Shown: positions 45,901 to 59,930, numbered from the stretch's first letter. The stretch is DNA of 64,000 nt from Torymus aiolomorphi (GCA_036365515.1 CM070873.1:262956075-263020074), one strand, 5' to 3'. Notes: a model not told the origin generated them from the letters alone. Made by a program: numbers and translations.

Positions 45901-47160
45901 TTTATATAGAACGGAGGTCGTAGATTATTCGCTCTTTCAGTGATGTGAAAGTTTTTAAAAGTCTGCTGAGATTGAAAAAATATATAGGAATTACAGGCAG
46001 GTACTCCTATCTGCAATTTTGCGCAGCGTTGGATCGGATTTTTTAATCAAAAACGAGAAAGCGTCAAAGTTCTTTGAGAAAAGCGAGACCTCACACTCGA
46101 GGTGATTTCTTCGAGATTCCAGTAGTGGATCATCCCTTGAAAGACTTCGGCAAAGAAGAGGAACTCGCCAACGGACAAACGTATATAAGACGGCCAGATA
46201 CCTGCTCCCTTAGTGGCGCGCATAAAAGCTGTCTCTAGACTTGAATAGGCGATCATCGCTTTTGAACTATAAATATATATATATATAGATCTTTTTTTGA
46301 GCCGCAAATGCGACGGTGATTTTTTGCATCCTTAGCACCATTTAATTATGAGTTTGGCTGAATTCTGGTGCAATCTCGTTCAATTGGGAATAATAATTAA
46401 TGATCACAATTACATTTGAATGAATTCTCGGTTTTTACATTTAGAAATTATATTTAACCGATACCATATCAACTGTGTGTCGCTAAAAGTTATGATTTAG
46501 AAATATCATTATTCTCCTCTGCTAAGAATAGCAATATAAATAGATCGCTCTGGCCTAGATTTTCTATTCAATATTCAATTAAAACTGTGTTAATGAGAAT
46601 CGAATGTAGTATCATTGTGTCGCGTCTAGTGTTTACCCGTTGGAAAGTTCGGAATACACGTCGGTTTGTAGTTTAATCAATGTGAATTTGATGCATCGAA
46701 TAAATATTTCCCTAATTAATGGTCTAATTGAAGTGAACGAATCATGATTATCTATATATGTATTCTAATTAAACCCGTGTGATTAACTATGAAATACATC
46801 GTTATTGTGTAGTAATTTATATTAGCAAAGAAAACTTGTAGGAGCGCTATTTTATAGAGTGTTAAAGTCATTAAAGTAAAGCAAAATGTATTGCTATTTT
46901 GGTTTAAACTTAAATAACATGTGCTCTATTTACGCAACCCTTCACAGAATCTAATACGAATTTAATTTCACGTAATATCGTACAGTTTCATCGGAATGTT
47001 ACATTAACGTCATTTGCATCACATATACCGTACTATTGATTGATCAAACAACAAAAATCTTAAAAATTATTCCTAATATTCGCACAAAGTAAATACAGGA
47101 GCTGCTTGTTACATAAAAACGCGATAATACCTCGCAACCGTAAATCTCTGACGATAGAAA
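45901..47160. other. AT-rich island, unassigned
   Basis: AT-rich sequence with no frame, inverted repeat or tandem repeat. A short TA run lies at 46272-46286. The sharp change in composition against both neighbours could mark an intron, a conserved element or an old transposon. Confidence 0.4.
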
Positions 47161-48411
47161 CTAGCCTGCTATCTGAAAGTGATACGACCATTTGGCGGCT
47201 GTAATTATATTCGGCCGGGAATTCACGATCCCGCGATCGGTATAAATTTGCAAATTGCTATTCATACCGGAGGTCGTGGTTTCACGCGAGGAATTCGCTA
47301 TCGCACCTGGGGCGTCGCACGTGTAAGATCAGCGCTCGACTCCGGCAAAAGGAAAAGAAAATAAGACACCGGTGGTAGATAGATATTTATTTCGTGCGCG
47401 CGCACCCACGGCAAGCTGATAAAGCGAGAATAGAAAGGGGGCAAAAAATCGAGCGCACGAGGTCAGAAAAGGAAAGAGCGAGAGACACAAAGTTTCCAGA
47501 CATCGCCCGGGACGAGAAAGAGCCACCGGAAAAACTCGTCGTTGGAGTAGTACACAGAGTTTAGCACGCACGCGCGTCTTCGCTTGAAGAAAGAGACGCG
47601 GAGACAGGCTTTCGATCGCAGCAGAGAGCTGACGACGCTCCACCTCGCGCGAATATAAATCTCGCGAACGTTTTGTAGAAGCGTGCAACGAGTGTACCTT
47701 TCCGCCCGCGAAAAGGAGAGTAGTATAGCAGTAGGATTCGAGAACGCTGCGCGGGGTAGCTTTATTTCCGACGATGAAAAAGAAGCGTATCGCTTAGTAT
47801 TCGCGACACGGAGCCCGGAAGAGTAGCGCGTGAGCGAAGAAAAAGAAGTGCCTTTTCATTGAGTATCGATAACTCGCGGTTCGAGCCACAATCAGAGCGC
47901 CAATGTATATATGTATATATACGCGTGTCTCTTTCGAAAAAAAATAAGGTAAACGGACCACTCGATAACGGGCGAAGGTTGCGTACCGCTTTGTTTGCCT
48001 GTGCCCCCCTTGAGGGAGAAATAGAAAACTTTCATCAATCAAAACGTATTAAATAATAAAGCTTTCTTTCGCTCTCAAATAAATGATGTATCTTCTCCCG
48101 ACGTATCGATTGAAAAATATTTCCTGTTCTCTCTCTGGCTGTGGCTATTGCTGAGTGCTGAAAGCTTTTTTCCCCGCCTTTAATTGAATTCGCGGCATAA
48201 ACACTACGATATGAATACTTGCCAACATCAATGTATAAATCACAACCTGAATAAAAAGAACGCAGATATCGAAGGATTTTAAATATTGGCGGATCTGAAT
48301 AAACAACGGAGGTATTATTTACAAAAGGTTAAACATACGTAGCGATGAATTTCTCTTGACTCGAACACGTTGACGCTCTAAAAACACCGCGCCAGGTAAA
48401 AGTAACTGCGA
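47161..48411. other. CpG-rich to mixed non-coding stretch
   Basis: Arg/Ser-rich overlapping frames of up to 119 residues, without domain signatures. A GGTTCGAGCC word at 47879 resembles a polymerase III B box, but no tRNA-like fold surrounds it. Confidence 0.4.
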
Positions 48412-49192
48412 CCCCGTGTAAAAAAAAAAGTCTGGGCGAAGTCTTGCACAAGCCTGGCTTGAAAAGTCTGGGCAAAGTCTCGCAGGTCGGACGATCCCAG
48501 ACTTTTTGCCAGACTTTTTATTTCTTCTATTAGAAGTCTTGGAAAAAATCCCCAGACTTTATCCAAGACTTTTTACCAGACTTAGTATACTGCCGAAAAA
48601 GTCTGGGAAAAATCCCCAGACTTTATCCTAGACTTTGTTGAGGTTATGCATACCCGAACAGAAGATTCCGCTGGTGTGATGAAGAGAGAGGTTGGATTAA
48701 ATATGCGCCCGTAGAGCAGCGAGGCGGTCCGTAGCTGCGTTTACCATGACTCCTCGTGGCTGCTCACATGCAGGCGTCTTCTTCGGGGAATCAGGAATTC
48801 TCCATCTGAAATATCTACATCATTGAAATAAAAACATCTCCGCGAATTCGTTCATTTTTAAGTGAAATCTATGCGTTGATCTTCACTTCAAAATAGTCGT
48901 GTTGGTTATATGTTATAATGAATTTGCGAAGATATTTTTATTTCAATGATGTATACAATAACTATAGTTATTTCAGATGGCGAATTCCTGATTCTTTCCC
49001 AGACTTTTTCGGCAGTATACTAAGTCTGGTAAAAAGTCTTGGATAAAGTCTGGGGATTTTTTCCAAGACTTCTAATAGAAGAAATAAAAATTCTGGCAAA
49101 AAGTCTGGAATCGTCCGACCTGCGAGACTTTGTCCAGACTTGTCAAGCCAGACTTGTGCAAGACTTCGCCCAGACTTTTTTTTTACACGGGA
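48412..49192. mobile_element. 780 bp foldback element rich in AAGTCTGG motifs
   Basis: The left end CCCGTGTAAAAAAAAAAGTC (48413 onward) pairs with the right end near 49170-49191. Inverted similarity runs about 210 bases on each side (48413-48630 against 48985-49191). Within the arms AAGTCTGG and AAGTCTTG, in both orientations, recur roughly every 15-30 bases. A second, inner inverted pair contains GAATCAGGAATTCTCCATCT (48796 onward) and its inverse up to about 49000. GACC flanks both ends, which may be a target duplication but overlaps the C-rich terminus. The mirrored frames read from the two arms are artefacts. No transposase is present. Confidence 0.88.
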
Positions 49193-52100
49193 CCCAATGC
49201 GCTCGAGAGCGCCACGCGTTATACGCACGTGCCTTCATGAATCATTCAGAATTACGCGCGATAAAGTTTATGTCTTCGGGTACTAGGCCCGATGTCTAAT
49301 GCGATCTTGAGGCGCTATAATCCGCTGGAAAGCTGCCTCTTCTCTCGTTTTTATCGCGCTCTACCCAACATTAACCCTCCCGCTCGCCTACAAATTACAC
49401 GATCGGGTATAAATCATCGGCCCTCGTGTGTGATTTTTCACGATCGCAGTAGTCGCGTAAAACAGCCGGGCATGAAGGTCACGCAGCTTTGCACGCGCGC
49501 AAATTTCAGTGGACAAATTTAAAAGAGAGAAGCTGGAAGGCCACATAATTCGTCTGGACGTAATCCGCCTACTTTGCATGTTTTTTGCGCGTATCGCCGC
49601 CTGCCGCCATATACAGCGGCGTTGGTCAGTGAATCAGCTCTTGGGCCGACCGCCGCCGCTGCTGCTACGGCCATTAACAATCTCTAATAAATTCGTCGCA
49701 GCTTTTCCGCGTAAATTTAAAAGGCGAGCGGGGTGCGCTCGCTCGCTTGCTTGCTGTACCTCTGACGTTGGTGCGGTCTCGTGTTCACTCCCCCTCCTAC
49801 GCTTACATAGCCGTATAAACGCAGAAGCGGAATAAATTAGAGTCGACTGGACCGCGTCGGATGCTCCGAGGCTCAAAAGATTACTCCGTACGTTAATACC
49901 CGGGGCTTTGTGTATCGCGCGGGCACGCGAGCTTCAGCGCCGTCGAGCTGCTGCTTCAAGGGGAGATGCATGCGATGCATCGTTTGGCCGCCTGTTCGTT
50001 CGCTCGCCTGTTATTATAAAAATAATGCGATGCAAGCGCGGGTACCGCCCGTTCCTTTGCAAGTCAAAGACGCCCGAGATGAAAGAGGGAGGAGGAGGTG
50101 GGCTTTGGAAAATATTTACTCGGACGTAAGTGCTTTACCGGAATCAGTTGGTATGAGTATAAATGCATTGCATGCGTTGTGCTGTGCACGTTTAATACAT
50201 TTCATTCTATTAGAGGTTTGGTAGCGCTATTTGTCAACAATTCCTTTCTTATATAATAAATTCGATACCGAACGGATCAGAGGAAAGCTGAACGTAGGGA
50301 AAATACAATATTTCAAAGGAATAATGAAAAATCGGAGAATATATAGGTCATTATTCGTAACTTTAGATTCGCTTCGACATTCCCTTTACGCTGGTAAAAA
50401 CGCTTATCTATTTATAACTGAAACCCCTGTTTTGATGGGTATTCGTACGGCTAAGTACACTTTCCCTGAAGAGTAAACCTAAATTTTTCATTCGTCTCTC
50501 GACGAGATTCACGAAGATAGCGCGCCCACGCGAGCACTCGAAAGACACTCCTCCGGATAAATGGGGGCACACTGGCCGATTTATGACGAACGATTTGTCC
50601 GCGCACGACGACTATATATAGGTTTCGCACAAACTTAAGGAAAAGAAACTTTTCTTTCCACCGCTTGTTCTCCCCGCCTTCTTTTCCTAGTCTTGGCAAA
50701 AGCGTAGGTGTACATACCGCCCTCGTCCCCCTCCTCTTCAATGGACGATCCTCTAAATAACAAGAAAGCAAAACTGCCGCTGGCTCGCTGGCATTAGGGA
50801 GCCATTCTCCGAGGACGATATCTCCGCGAGCGCGCGCCTGCACTCACGGAAAATTCTCTCTCTCCCGACTTTCGCCGGCTGCAACACTGTAGTTGGGGGG
50901 TACTTACGCTCTCTCTTCAGACGATCGACATTGCGCACGCCGTGTGCGAGCAGCGAGAGTGGCACCAAAAAATTACGTTTTATTTTCAAATTGCTGCCGT
51001 TACACCTCCTCCCTCCTATGTCCCTCGCTCGCTGCCGTTACCTTTCATGTGATTTCATTCGCCAGAAAAGTCGAGAATGTTGTTTTAACAGCCACGCGCC
51101 AGTGGTGGTATAGTACTATTGCCGTGCTGGTTTCTGCGTCAAAAGGCGAACGTTCGAATTATATGGTAAATTAAAGCGAAAAAGTTGTAGAGTGTACACT
51201 CTCTCGCGTGGCATTCTCATTTCGCGCGCTTTATAAATGATTTTTCGAGTCCCCGAAGCAGCTAATAGCACAGCGTAGCGAGAGCAGAGAGAGAGGGAGA
51301 GAGAGAAGAGAAAGAGTTAGAGAGAGAGAGAGAGAGAGAGAGAGCTCCGGTGAAATATATACAGCGAGTACGCGAGGGAAAGAGAGATATCGTCGTCGTC
51401 TGTACGCCACGCACGGATAAAATTCTGAATGGTAACGACCCCTTTAAAAGTCACATTGCTTTGCATTCCTCGGCACGAGAGAAAAAGAGAGAGGGAAAGG
51501 GAAAGAGAGAACGGGAATGGGATATTCGGTCGCGACGGTGGCGTACCACCTTCCTCTCTACCTTTCCTCTGCATCTCTGTCCCTCTTCGTTCTCTCTGTC
51601 TCCCTCTGTATCTGCTATGCGACGCTCTCTCCATCCCTCCCTCCATCTTTCTCTCTTCGGCGTCTTTCCTTCCTGCCTGCACTGCAACAGTCCTCTCGAC
51701 CTCGACTCCGGTCCCTTCTCCCCCTCCCAGCTACGCGAGCGCGCGAACGGTAATCCGACGCGGCCGACGTACACGCTGCATACTTGATTCCACTTAATTA
51801 GAGTCGCTTAACGCTCCTTCTCCTGCTCACTCCTTCCCTCTCTCTATCCTATACCGCGCCTGAATAATAACGAGCGAGCGGCACTCCAATTGTCTCTTCC
51901 TATTTCACATAACTTGATTGATATTACAAGGTGAGCGCGAATTTTAGCAGCGAGCTTAGTCGCATTCTAAATTAACCCGCCTGTCCCGTCTCCCTCTCTC
52001 TCTCTCTCTTCGCTGCATTTGTTACACTAAACGCTGCAAATTGCACGTTACTTTCTCTCGGGCCTGGAATAATGAGGAGAAAGAATATTCTATATAAAGG

Positions 52101-53330
52101 TTGTGTAATCCTAAAAAAGGCATTCTTCCCCCCTCCGCTTAAGCGCATGTTTACGTTTCCTCACAAGTACCTCGACTCACTCATGTTTTATTAAAATAAT
52201 GATACTTTTATGTTGTCTAAAAACAAGGTCGTTCCGCAAATTAACTTATAAATTACCGCATGGAAAGATTCCCACGGCACCCTTACAGCTGCAGGCAGCG
52301 CTTTGAAAATCTGCAGCAACACTGATATAATCCCCCAGCGAGTATTATTGCAACCGCTTGATTCTCAAGTAGCTGTAAATTTAATGAAAATTTAGTCTTC
52401 CATGCACGTCTAGGCATCTGCAGCAGCCACGACCACTCCCACGTTCTACTCATTGCGCACACACAACACTACCGCTGCTACTACCAACAGCAGCAGTAGC
52501 AGCGCGGGCTCGAGTTCATCGTTGAAACTAATATAAGAGGCTTACATTCGGTGTTCTCCACGCGCCCAAGTCAACTGTTGCAGCAGGCTGCCACTGTTGT
52601 TGCACCCCGATGAATATTTCTGCTCTATCTCTCTCTCACTCTCTCTCGTGCATGCGCGCACGTATACGTATATCTGCAGATATAGCAGAGGCGGCGGCGG
52701 CGGTTCTCTGCTATAATATACACACACACATGCACTGGCATATATATGTATATACATATAGAGGCGATCAAGGGCGCGGGCGCGCGGGCGCGCGTGGGTA
52801 CTTGTAATTACGCGAGAGCGCAGTATGTACGTATACGAACCCCGGCGGCGGCATGATTCACTAGCGACCACTTCTCCCCCGTGGCCGTCAGAAACTTAAT
52901 TAACTATTCCGGCCCGTAATCCCGCGCTCTCTCGCGAGCGTTGCCGGCCTACTGCTGCTGCCTCTCTCCCTCAGACATCGTGGCCCCGGCGCGCGCGCGG
53001 GCGTTCGTTCGGCATGTGAACGCAGTTGGCTGTGGAGCGCATTCGTTATATACCCTTACGGACACAACGACCGCTGCGGCCGCGGCAGCCGTCAGCTGGC
53101 TTTTCCGCGCAGACAGCTCGGGCTTCGTTACACGGTGCGCGAGCGCAAGTGTGCACCTGCGAAGGCTGAATCTCTCGTTTGCGCGCCACCCCGACGCTAA
53201 CGTATGCACACTTTCCCGGCTTTTCACCGACGTTTCTTATATATGCGGGTTGGTGAGGCCTGCTCTCGTCGTGATGATTAGTTTACCGAGTTGTGGATGT
53301 TTTATGACGTGGAAGACTCGTTTTTGGTCT
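49193..53330. other. CpG-rich non-coding block
   Basis: GA run at 51323-51344, CT run at 51990-52008, GCA/GCG-rich trinucleotide runs near 52480-52500 and 52690-52703, and TA/CA runs near 52717-52760. A donor-like GACGTAAGTG occurs at about 50126 (plus) and a GCGTAAGTACC on the minus strand at about 50902. A pyrimidine-rich acceptor, CTCCCTCAG, ends at 52976. None is linked to a recognisable frame. Positions 52090-52420 are mixed in composition with nothing seen. Confidence 0.4.
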
Positions 53331-54000
53331 GTGTAGTTTTCGGGAATGTTTGTACTACTGGAAATATTATTTTGTATTTTGGTGAATGTTTGGAAGATAG
53401 GGATTTCCAAAAAATCGAAAGATAAACTAGTGACGAAAAATATTTACACCACTCTAATCTCAAAATCATAACTTTAATATGATTATTCGGCTCTCGTGGT
53501 GTAAAATACGGTACGACACTGTTGCGTAAGGTGATTTTTACCGCATTCGACTTTTCGCACTCGCTTCGCTCGTGCGAAAAATGTCTCCTGCGGTAAATAA
53601 TCACCTTCCACACCCGTATCGTAATGTACTATTGCCTAGCTGTAAAAAGAACCAAATCGATAAAGCTTTACAATATTTACCAAGAACATATCAAAATAAC
53701 ATTTTCAAAAAATATTTAACTATATACGAAAAAGTATTCTATTTTACAACACTATATTTTTATATAAAAAATTATAATTCAAACGTCAAAAATAACCTGA
53801 ACAAAATCAGTAGTACGAGTCAATAATAGTCCTGGTAAGCTACTAATATTCTGGTGTACTGCGAAAATCTTACATGACAATACAATGATTATAAATAACC
53901 ATATAATATTTCATAATACTTTATGACAAAACTATATATCATGTTCCTACTAATCTACCAACCACAATTAATAAAAATAAATCCTCGAAGAATTCCCAAT
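53331..54000. other. AT-rich island around a strong hairpin
   Basis: AT-rich sequence with the hairpin at 53528-53607 near its left part. The small frame 53572-53826 begins inside the hairpin's right arm and has no recognisable domain. Confidence 0.45.
53528..53607. repeat. 80 bp two-step hairpin
   Basis: AAGGTGATTTTTACCGCA (53528-53545) pairs with TGCGGTAAATAATCACCTT (53589-53607). An inner stem TTTTCGCAC / GTGCGAAAA (53552-53560 / 53572-53580) closes a GC-rich 11-base loop, TCGCTTCGCTC. Small unpaired bulges separate the two stems. It could be a tiny foldback element or a structured RNA segment. Confidence 0.82.
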
Positions 54001-55355
54001 CTCGTAATATCTCGTCATCACACCCCTCCAAAATTATTTCCCCCTGATCTCTCTCGTCGTTTTTAAACGATCGCATATCGCTTCGTGAGTAGGGCTCGAC
54101 GATGAGCTCGCACGCGCGCCTGCAGCACTCTTGCTCTCTTTCTCTCTCTCTCGCGTAAATAAATTTTTCAACGTACAAAGCCCCTTCCTTGTACGGCTGA
54201 GAGCCTCGCGTGTAGAGAGAGAGAGATCACAGCCTGTACGGCTGCTGCAGTGAGAGAGCGATAGGAGGCAAAAAGCGCGATAGCAGCGTTTCGATTAAAT
54301 CGACAGCCCGATGAGGAATCGCGATAAGCACGCTCTATATACGTATATGAATATAGATATACATTCGCGCTTTTAGTGGAATGGGAGTGGTGGAGAGCAC
54401 ACGGGGGGGCCTCCCTCTCCCCCACCTCCGCTATACGCTCTCTCTCCATTATGATAGCGAAACGCAAATGCTCGCAAGCCCGCGGCTCGAGAGACCAGAC
54501 TCCATCTGGATTATCTTCACTGATTTAATTTATTACCGGGATATTACCGGCTGATATAGTCGCTCGCTTGAGTTATGGCTGCTTAGGCCGCCTCGTGCGC
54601 TCACGAGCGCAAGCGCCTCGCACAAAGGCGAGGAGAGAGGTGCGAGAGTGCGAGAAGTGGCAGGAAGCGCGAGGAGGGCGGAGTCTCTCTCACCGCTATA
54701 TTACTCTCTCCTCGAAAGTCTCGTACACTGCGCGCTCACAGCGTCGGCCTCTCTCGTTCGTGTTCACCCAACCCCAGAGACTCAACTCTACTCGACTCTC
54801 ATGCGAGCGCGCGCGCGCTTAGGCGAGCTTTCCTACTCGATAATTATCGGTGGCTTATACACGTGTGCGCGACGATGTATCGATCTCGTCGAGGGTACCG
54901 TACATGGTATATACACGCCCTGAGAAAGAGACGCCAGGCACTCGTCTTAATTAGGTGGACGTAATTCAATGTAGCGGCGATAGATGATGTACTACTACGC
55001 GGCGAATCGCGCGCTTAAACTTTGCGGATTACGCGGGTCCCTCCCAATCTGAAACATCCTTCCGATTTACGTCGCCTTTATCGCGCGCGTATCTACAAAA
55101 CCCCCTGCACGCGTACGGATCTCGCGATTATTGCGAATAAAATAAGTACAAAGTCACGTTAAACCTCCTGCCCGTAAGTTTTTACTACCGCCAATGTCGT
55201 TAAATGCGCGGGCGCTCTATCGCAAATATTCTCTCCCTCTCGCCCTCTTTTCCGCGTAATGTGTGCATTGCGATTTTTTGCCACCACCTGATACGAAATC
55301 GTATTTTATACTTCAGCCGCGGCGTTCTAAAACATCGGAGGTGATTGTAGCTATG

Positions 55356-55393
<38 letters not shown>

Positions 55394-55815
55394 AGTGTGT
55401 GTGTGACTGTGCTACTTCGGCCCTTCCCGAACTTGGTCAGCTTTTATCTTCCGTCGTTTTACACTGCCGTAAAAAAATTTACTAAAATAAACATGGCTCT
55501 CGCGCGCGCTTTGTACCTTTTACGAGGCTGAAATAAATTTTTCAATTGCTACCGCCGCGATGCTGTCCCCTTTATCAGCACAAAAAAGCTATATCCTTTC
55601 ACATTGATTAACGGCGTTAAATCCGCTCAATCCAGCGAAGGAAAAGCAAAGGCCATTTTGAACGGCACGGTGGCGGTGCGAGTAAAAAACTTTGAACACG
55701 AATAAATTTGGCCAATGAAGTGATCTTTACGAGGTGGGTGGGGAGAGTAATCCGAGGTACTATCTCGCAAACGTCTCTGCATATGTCTTTGGGCGCAGAA
55801 CAAAGTAGGCCGAGT

Positions 55816-55851
<36 letters not shown>

Positions 55852-56560
55852 CGGGAAAAGAGAGTATAGAGCCGAGCCTCGAAATCCGAGTCGACGCTAC
55901 GGCGCGCGATAGCCGGCAACTCCCTTGAAAATTCCCGTTCCTCGTCCAATAAAAACTTTGGACCACCTTCCACCCCTCCCCCCCTTCACTCGAGAGAAAG
56001 AGATATCCGTACGTGCTCGCGGCGGGGCATGCACCTGAAACTTTTCGATTTCACCTACCCGCGCGTCGTTCCTAATACTTATACGCGCGCGCCGGCGAAA
56101 GAGAGCAGACGCGTAATTTCTACTTCAAGGAGAATCAGACTTTATCCTTCTATTGTCCCAGTGCGAGCGGAGTGCCGCTGCCGCTGCTGCTGCGTGAGCA
56201 TTAATCGCCGAGTTCTACGACTGCGATGTAATAAAAAATTAATTCCCTCTGGGACTCGTGCGACGCGCGCGCGGTGTGAAATACTTTTTGTTTGAAAGTC
56301 GGCTGCACGCGTGCGTGTTGAGCGGAGTTGCGGGAGGGAATATTTTCTTGCGTTTGATTTGAAATCTTTGTAATGGAAAAGCGGCGGCTCTCGTAAGTGC
56401 GAATGTTTCATCGCTATGCAAGAGTTTTTTGCTGAATATATATATTCTAGCTCTGCTGCATCTCCTCAGGTTGTAGAACGCTTCATTTCTCAATCATGAA
56501 TATTTACGGATATGCTCTGCATTCTCTTCATAGAGAAGGTTTTTATGGTGTGTCAGACGA
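54001..56560. other. CpG-rich non-coding block
   Basis: Contains TA and GT runs (55355-55406) and a CAG run of about 11 units (55818-55850). Frames are low in complexity. A donor-like CTCGTAAGTGC lies at about 56394, without exon support. Confidence 0.4.
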
Positions 56561-57180
56561 ATTTGTAAGCGTATTCTAAATATGGAAAGTTCTGTTAATT
56601 GGTCTGTCATGTAATTGATGACAGTTTCGTTGGTATAGTATCGAACTTTATTGCAACAAATACGAGGCTTGTAGATAAAGTATGCAGGTATAGTTGAAGG
56701 TAAAAAGTAAATATTTTGTAAAATAAGAATCTCATATATTTAAGTTATGACAAAAAAACATTTTTAAATTATAAAATAATTATGGTAGAAAAGTTCTACT
56801 ATTATGCATTTGCTTCATCCTTTTGTATTTTCAAACTCATAACTTTAGATATATCCATGCCATAAGTAATTAAGAATACAATAGATGTATAATTATTAAT
56901 CTTTAACATTAATAAATACTTTAATTGAATGGGAAACTGAATGTACTGATGTAAACACCCAAGTTTAAGCCCCTGAGGTTTTACTGTATATAATAAACCT
57001 TTCATTAGGGATAATTATGCAACAGATTATGCTGCAAACTTTCATAGAATCCCAAATGAAAATTATGTATTTAATCCTTAACAAACAATATCTGAGAAAT
57101 TTATAATTTACAAACTTCGAGGACTAATTTTAAGTCCGTACAAAGTTCTCGAACGAGCTGGATAAGCGAAAGACTGAAAA
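56561..57180. other. AT-rich island, unassigned
   Basis: A 67-residue minus frame (56802-57005) is open but has no recognised domain. No inverted or tandem repeat was found. Confidence 0.35.
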
Positions 57181-57410
57181 AGAGTTGAAACACAAGTGTT
57201 TGATAGAGACTGAGTCCAAATTGCTAGAGCGTTGCATGATCATTGTAGTAGGAAACTACTTGTACGCGCTCGTCTGGGCGGGGGATAGCTTATATTGTGC
57301 ACTGATTCGGAATTCTGCAACTTTGGCTGCATTTTCTCACGTTCATCTCTGGCGCTTTATTATTCTATAGCGCATTGTTCTATATGTAATCTCACGTTCC
57401 CTTTCTCCTC

Positions 57411-57483
<73 letters not shown>

Positions 57484-59930
57484 TCTGGCACGCCTCTCGT
57501 TCGTCTTCAATATCTTTTATTATTTTTAAGCTTTCCTACGAGTTTAATTAAAATCTGTATTTTCCCGACTGAGCTGCTGCGGGCCTATTATTATTTTTGT
57601 ATCGCATTAAACCGGCGCTTCCTCGCTTGATTCATCAGTCTCTCTCTTCATCTCCCTCGGCCCTGCACTCGCGAGCGCGCGCACTTCCCGGCCAGAACTT
57701 TCTAAATGGAGTTTCCTCGTACCTATATTCGCCGCTTAATACGGACCTCTTTGTCTCCGTCCAAAGTGTTTTGCTTAATTCTATAGAATCCTCTAAGCGA
57801 ACCTACTTTTTCCGTTTTAATGAGTCCCTGCGTTTCTCTCGACACGACTGTGCGCTTTTGCCACGCGTTTCTTTTATTTCTCTCTCAATCCTCTGCCGCT
57901 CTTTTGAAAATTTTAATCATTCTAAATAAACGTCTCCACTCTTCCGAGTCATTTTTACCACACTTTTGCGTCCCTTACTTAAAATTATATCACTTAACCA
58001 AACAATTTTCCGCGTCGCGACGTCGTCATAGAACGAGTATACTACCCTCTGTATATACGAAGAATGTAAAGCAAAAGAGTAATACAGCTTCATTTCGCGG
58101 GACGTATAACGTTTATTTCCCCGAGCGTGCTGCCGGTAATAAGCGCAGCGACGAACTACCTACTACCAGCAAGACGCGTAAGACCATGCGAGCGAGCGAC
58201 TCTTCGCATAAAGAGCTCGTGGCTTTCACGGTCTCTACCTCAGTGGAGATTTTTTAACGTTTTACCACACGTGCGGGGGGGGGGGACGAGCCACTGAAGA
58301 AGAAGTCAACCAGCCCTTTACCCATCCCTCCACGCATATGCACATACGACCTCGCAAGTTTATTCTCTTTTCAGAGGTCACGCGAGTAAGCGCGCACATA
58401 GAAGCACAGATGTGCGCCTGGAAAAAGAGAGCCGTTCGGCGGGGCTATTTCATCACCTAGAGCTCGGCTGAATTTCGCAGCAGCAGCAGCAGCAGCCCTG
58501 CGGGGCTTTTTCCGTGAACGCGCGCAAGTGTCCGGGGCCGCGGCCGTTGAATGCCGAGTAGCCGCTCATTAGGGATGAGGACAGGAGACGCGCTCTCGCG
58601 TGGGCAGGAAGGGACGGGAGAGGCAAAGAGATGGATAATAAAGAGAACGAGAGGCCATCTCTGCAGAGTAAGCGCTGCGCGCGGTAAAGAGAGGTGGGGG
58701 CATTGTGCTAAAGGGACACACATTCCCGCTCTTTGTGTGTGTGTGTGTGTGTGTGCCGCTCTGCATAACGCGCTGGTGACCTCAGCGCTCGTCGCATCAG
58801 CGCATCGATTCTCCATTTTCAATATAACCCACAGGCGCGGCCGTTCGCCACTCGATTTCTTCATTTCGACCACACGCGAGAGACCGCACTTATGAAATTT
58901 TCAAAGCTAAAGCGCGCCACTCAGCCGCGTGACCGAAAAACCGCGATGGAGAGAGGGGGCGATTCGGTCGTCCTCCTCCCGCATAGCTTGTTACATGCCC
59001 ATTGTAAATACGGCCGGCCCCGATTGTGCGCTGCGGCTTTGATTCCGGAAGTGATTTCGTTATTTCGAAGTAGTAGAGGACGAGCAGGAGGTGGAGAAAG
59101 AAGAGTCTTGATCTCGCTCGCGTACGAGGACGACGACGACCGCCGAATCGCTGCAGACGAGCCGGAATAACGATCGAGCTCGTTGACCCTCGGAAAGAGA
59201 AAGAGAGAGAGAGAAGCCAGAGCGTGCAGCTTATACGAGTCCGATCTATTTCACTGCATTTCGTTACTCGGATACCTTATGGTCTCGTTATCTCGGAAGG
59301 GCGTGATGTTCTCTCTCTCTCGTGGGGTAAGCGGCGGCCGGGAGGATACATGGCTGCTGCGCTAGCGCGCGAAATGCACGGGAGAGAAAAGAGGATGGGA
59401 GGAAGTCGTATAAGGCGACCTTTCGACGAGATTTATTAAATTATTTGCTCGTTTTTAACGTCAGAGCCCAGTGCGCGTTCTCTCCTTGTTAAGCTCCCGG
59501 CGACGTAGGTTCCCCCGCGAGCGCAAGCTGCTGTGACGGTAGCGCAACCTCTATTGTGTTATATTGAAACATAACTATATACAGCTAGAAGAAGAGGAGG
59601 CTGTTGTCGCGATCATCGACATTGTTCTTTTTTCTTATCTTTATCAATGGGAGCACTACTCCTCCCGCGAGGCTTATAATTCATTAGTGAGAAGTGGCCT
59701 TATATAGTTCGATATAAAAATTTAACGATCCCTCCGCCGCTGACAGAGAACCTTCTTTATAACGCTCGCATTTTTTTTTTAATTACAAAAATTGCTGGGC
59801 GCATTTTCCACGGCCTTTATTTTGCAAAATGGCCAGGTGGATTCCCGTTGTGACGTATATTATGTAAACTGTAGAGAGAGCCGTGTCATACATCCGCAGA
59901 TGCGCGTATGCACTTTTGTTTCAAATTCGA
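57181..59930. other. CpG-rich non-coding block
   Basis: It holds a CT tract (57413-57481), a G run (58275-58285), a GCA run (58480-58497) and a GT run (58736-58755). A pyrimidine tract and TTTTCAG end at 58373, with a GTAAGC 11 bases later, too close for a normal exon. No recognisable protein frame. Confidence 0.4.
57413..57481. repeat. CT microsatellite, about 34 units
   Basis: An uninterrupted CT run of 69 bases. Confidence 0.97.

Noticed and set aside
47870..47890. GGTTCGAGCC as a polymerase III B box
   Set aside because: No A box or tRNA-like fold occurs at the needed distance on either side.
48378..49299. Two frames giving almost the same protein in opposite orientation (starting MDKVWGFFPRLL)
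   Set aside because: They come from the two arms of one foldback element, so the identity reflects the inverted repeat and not a duplicated gene.
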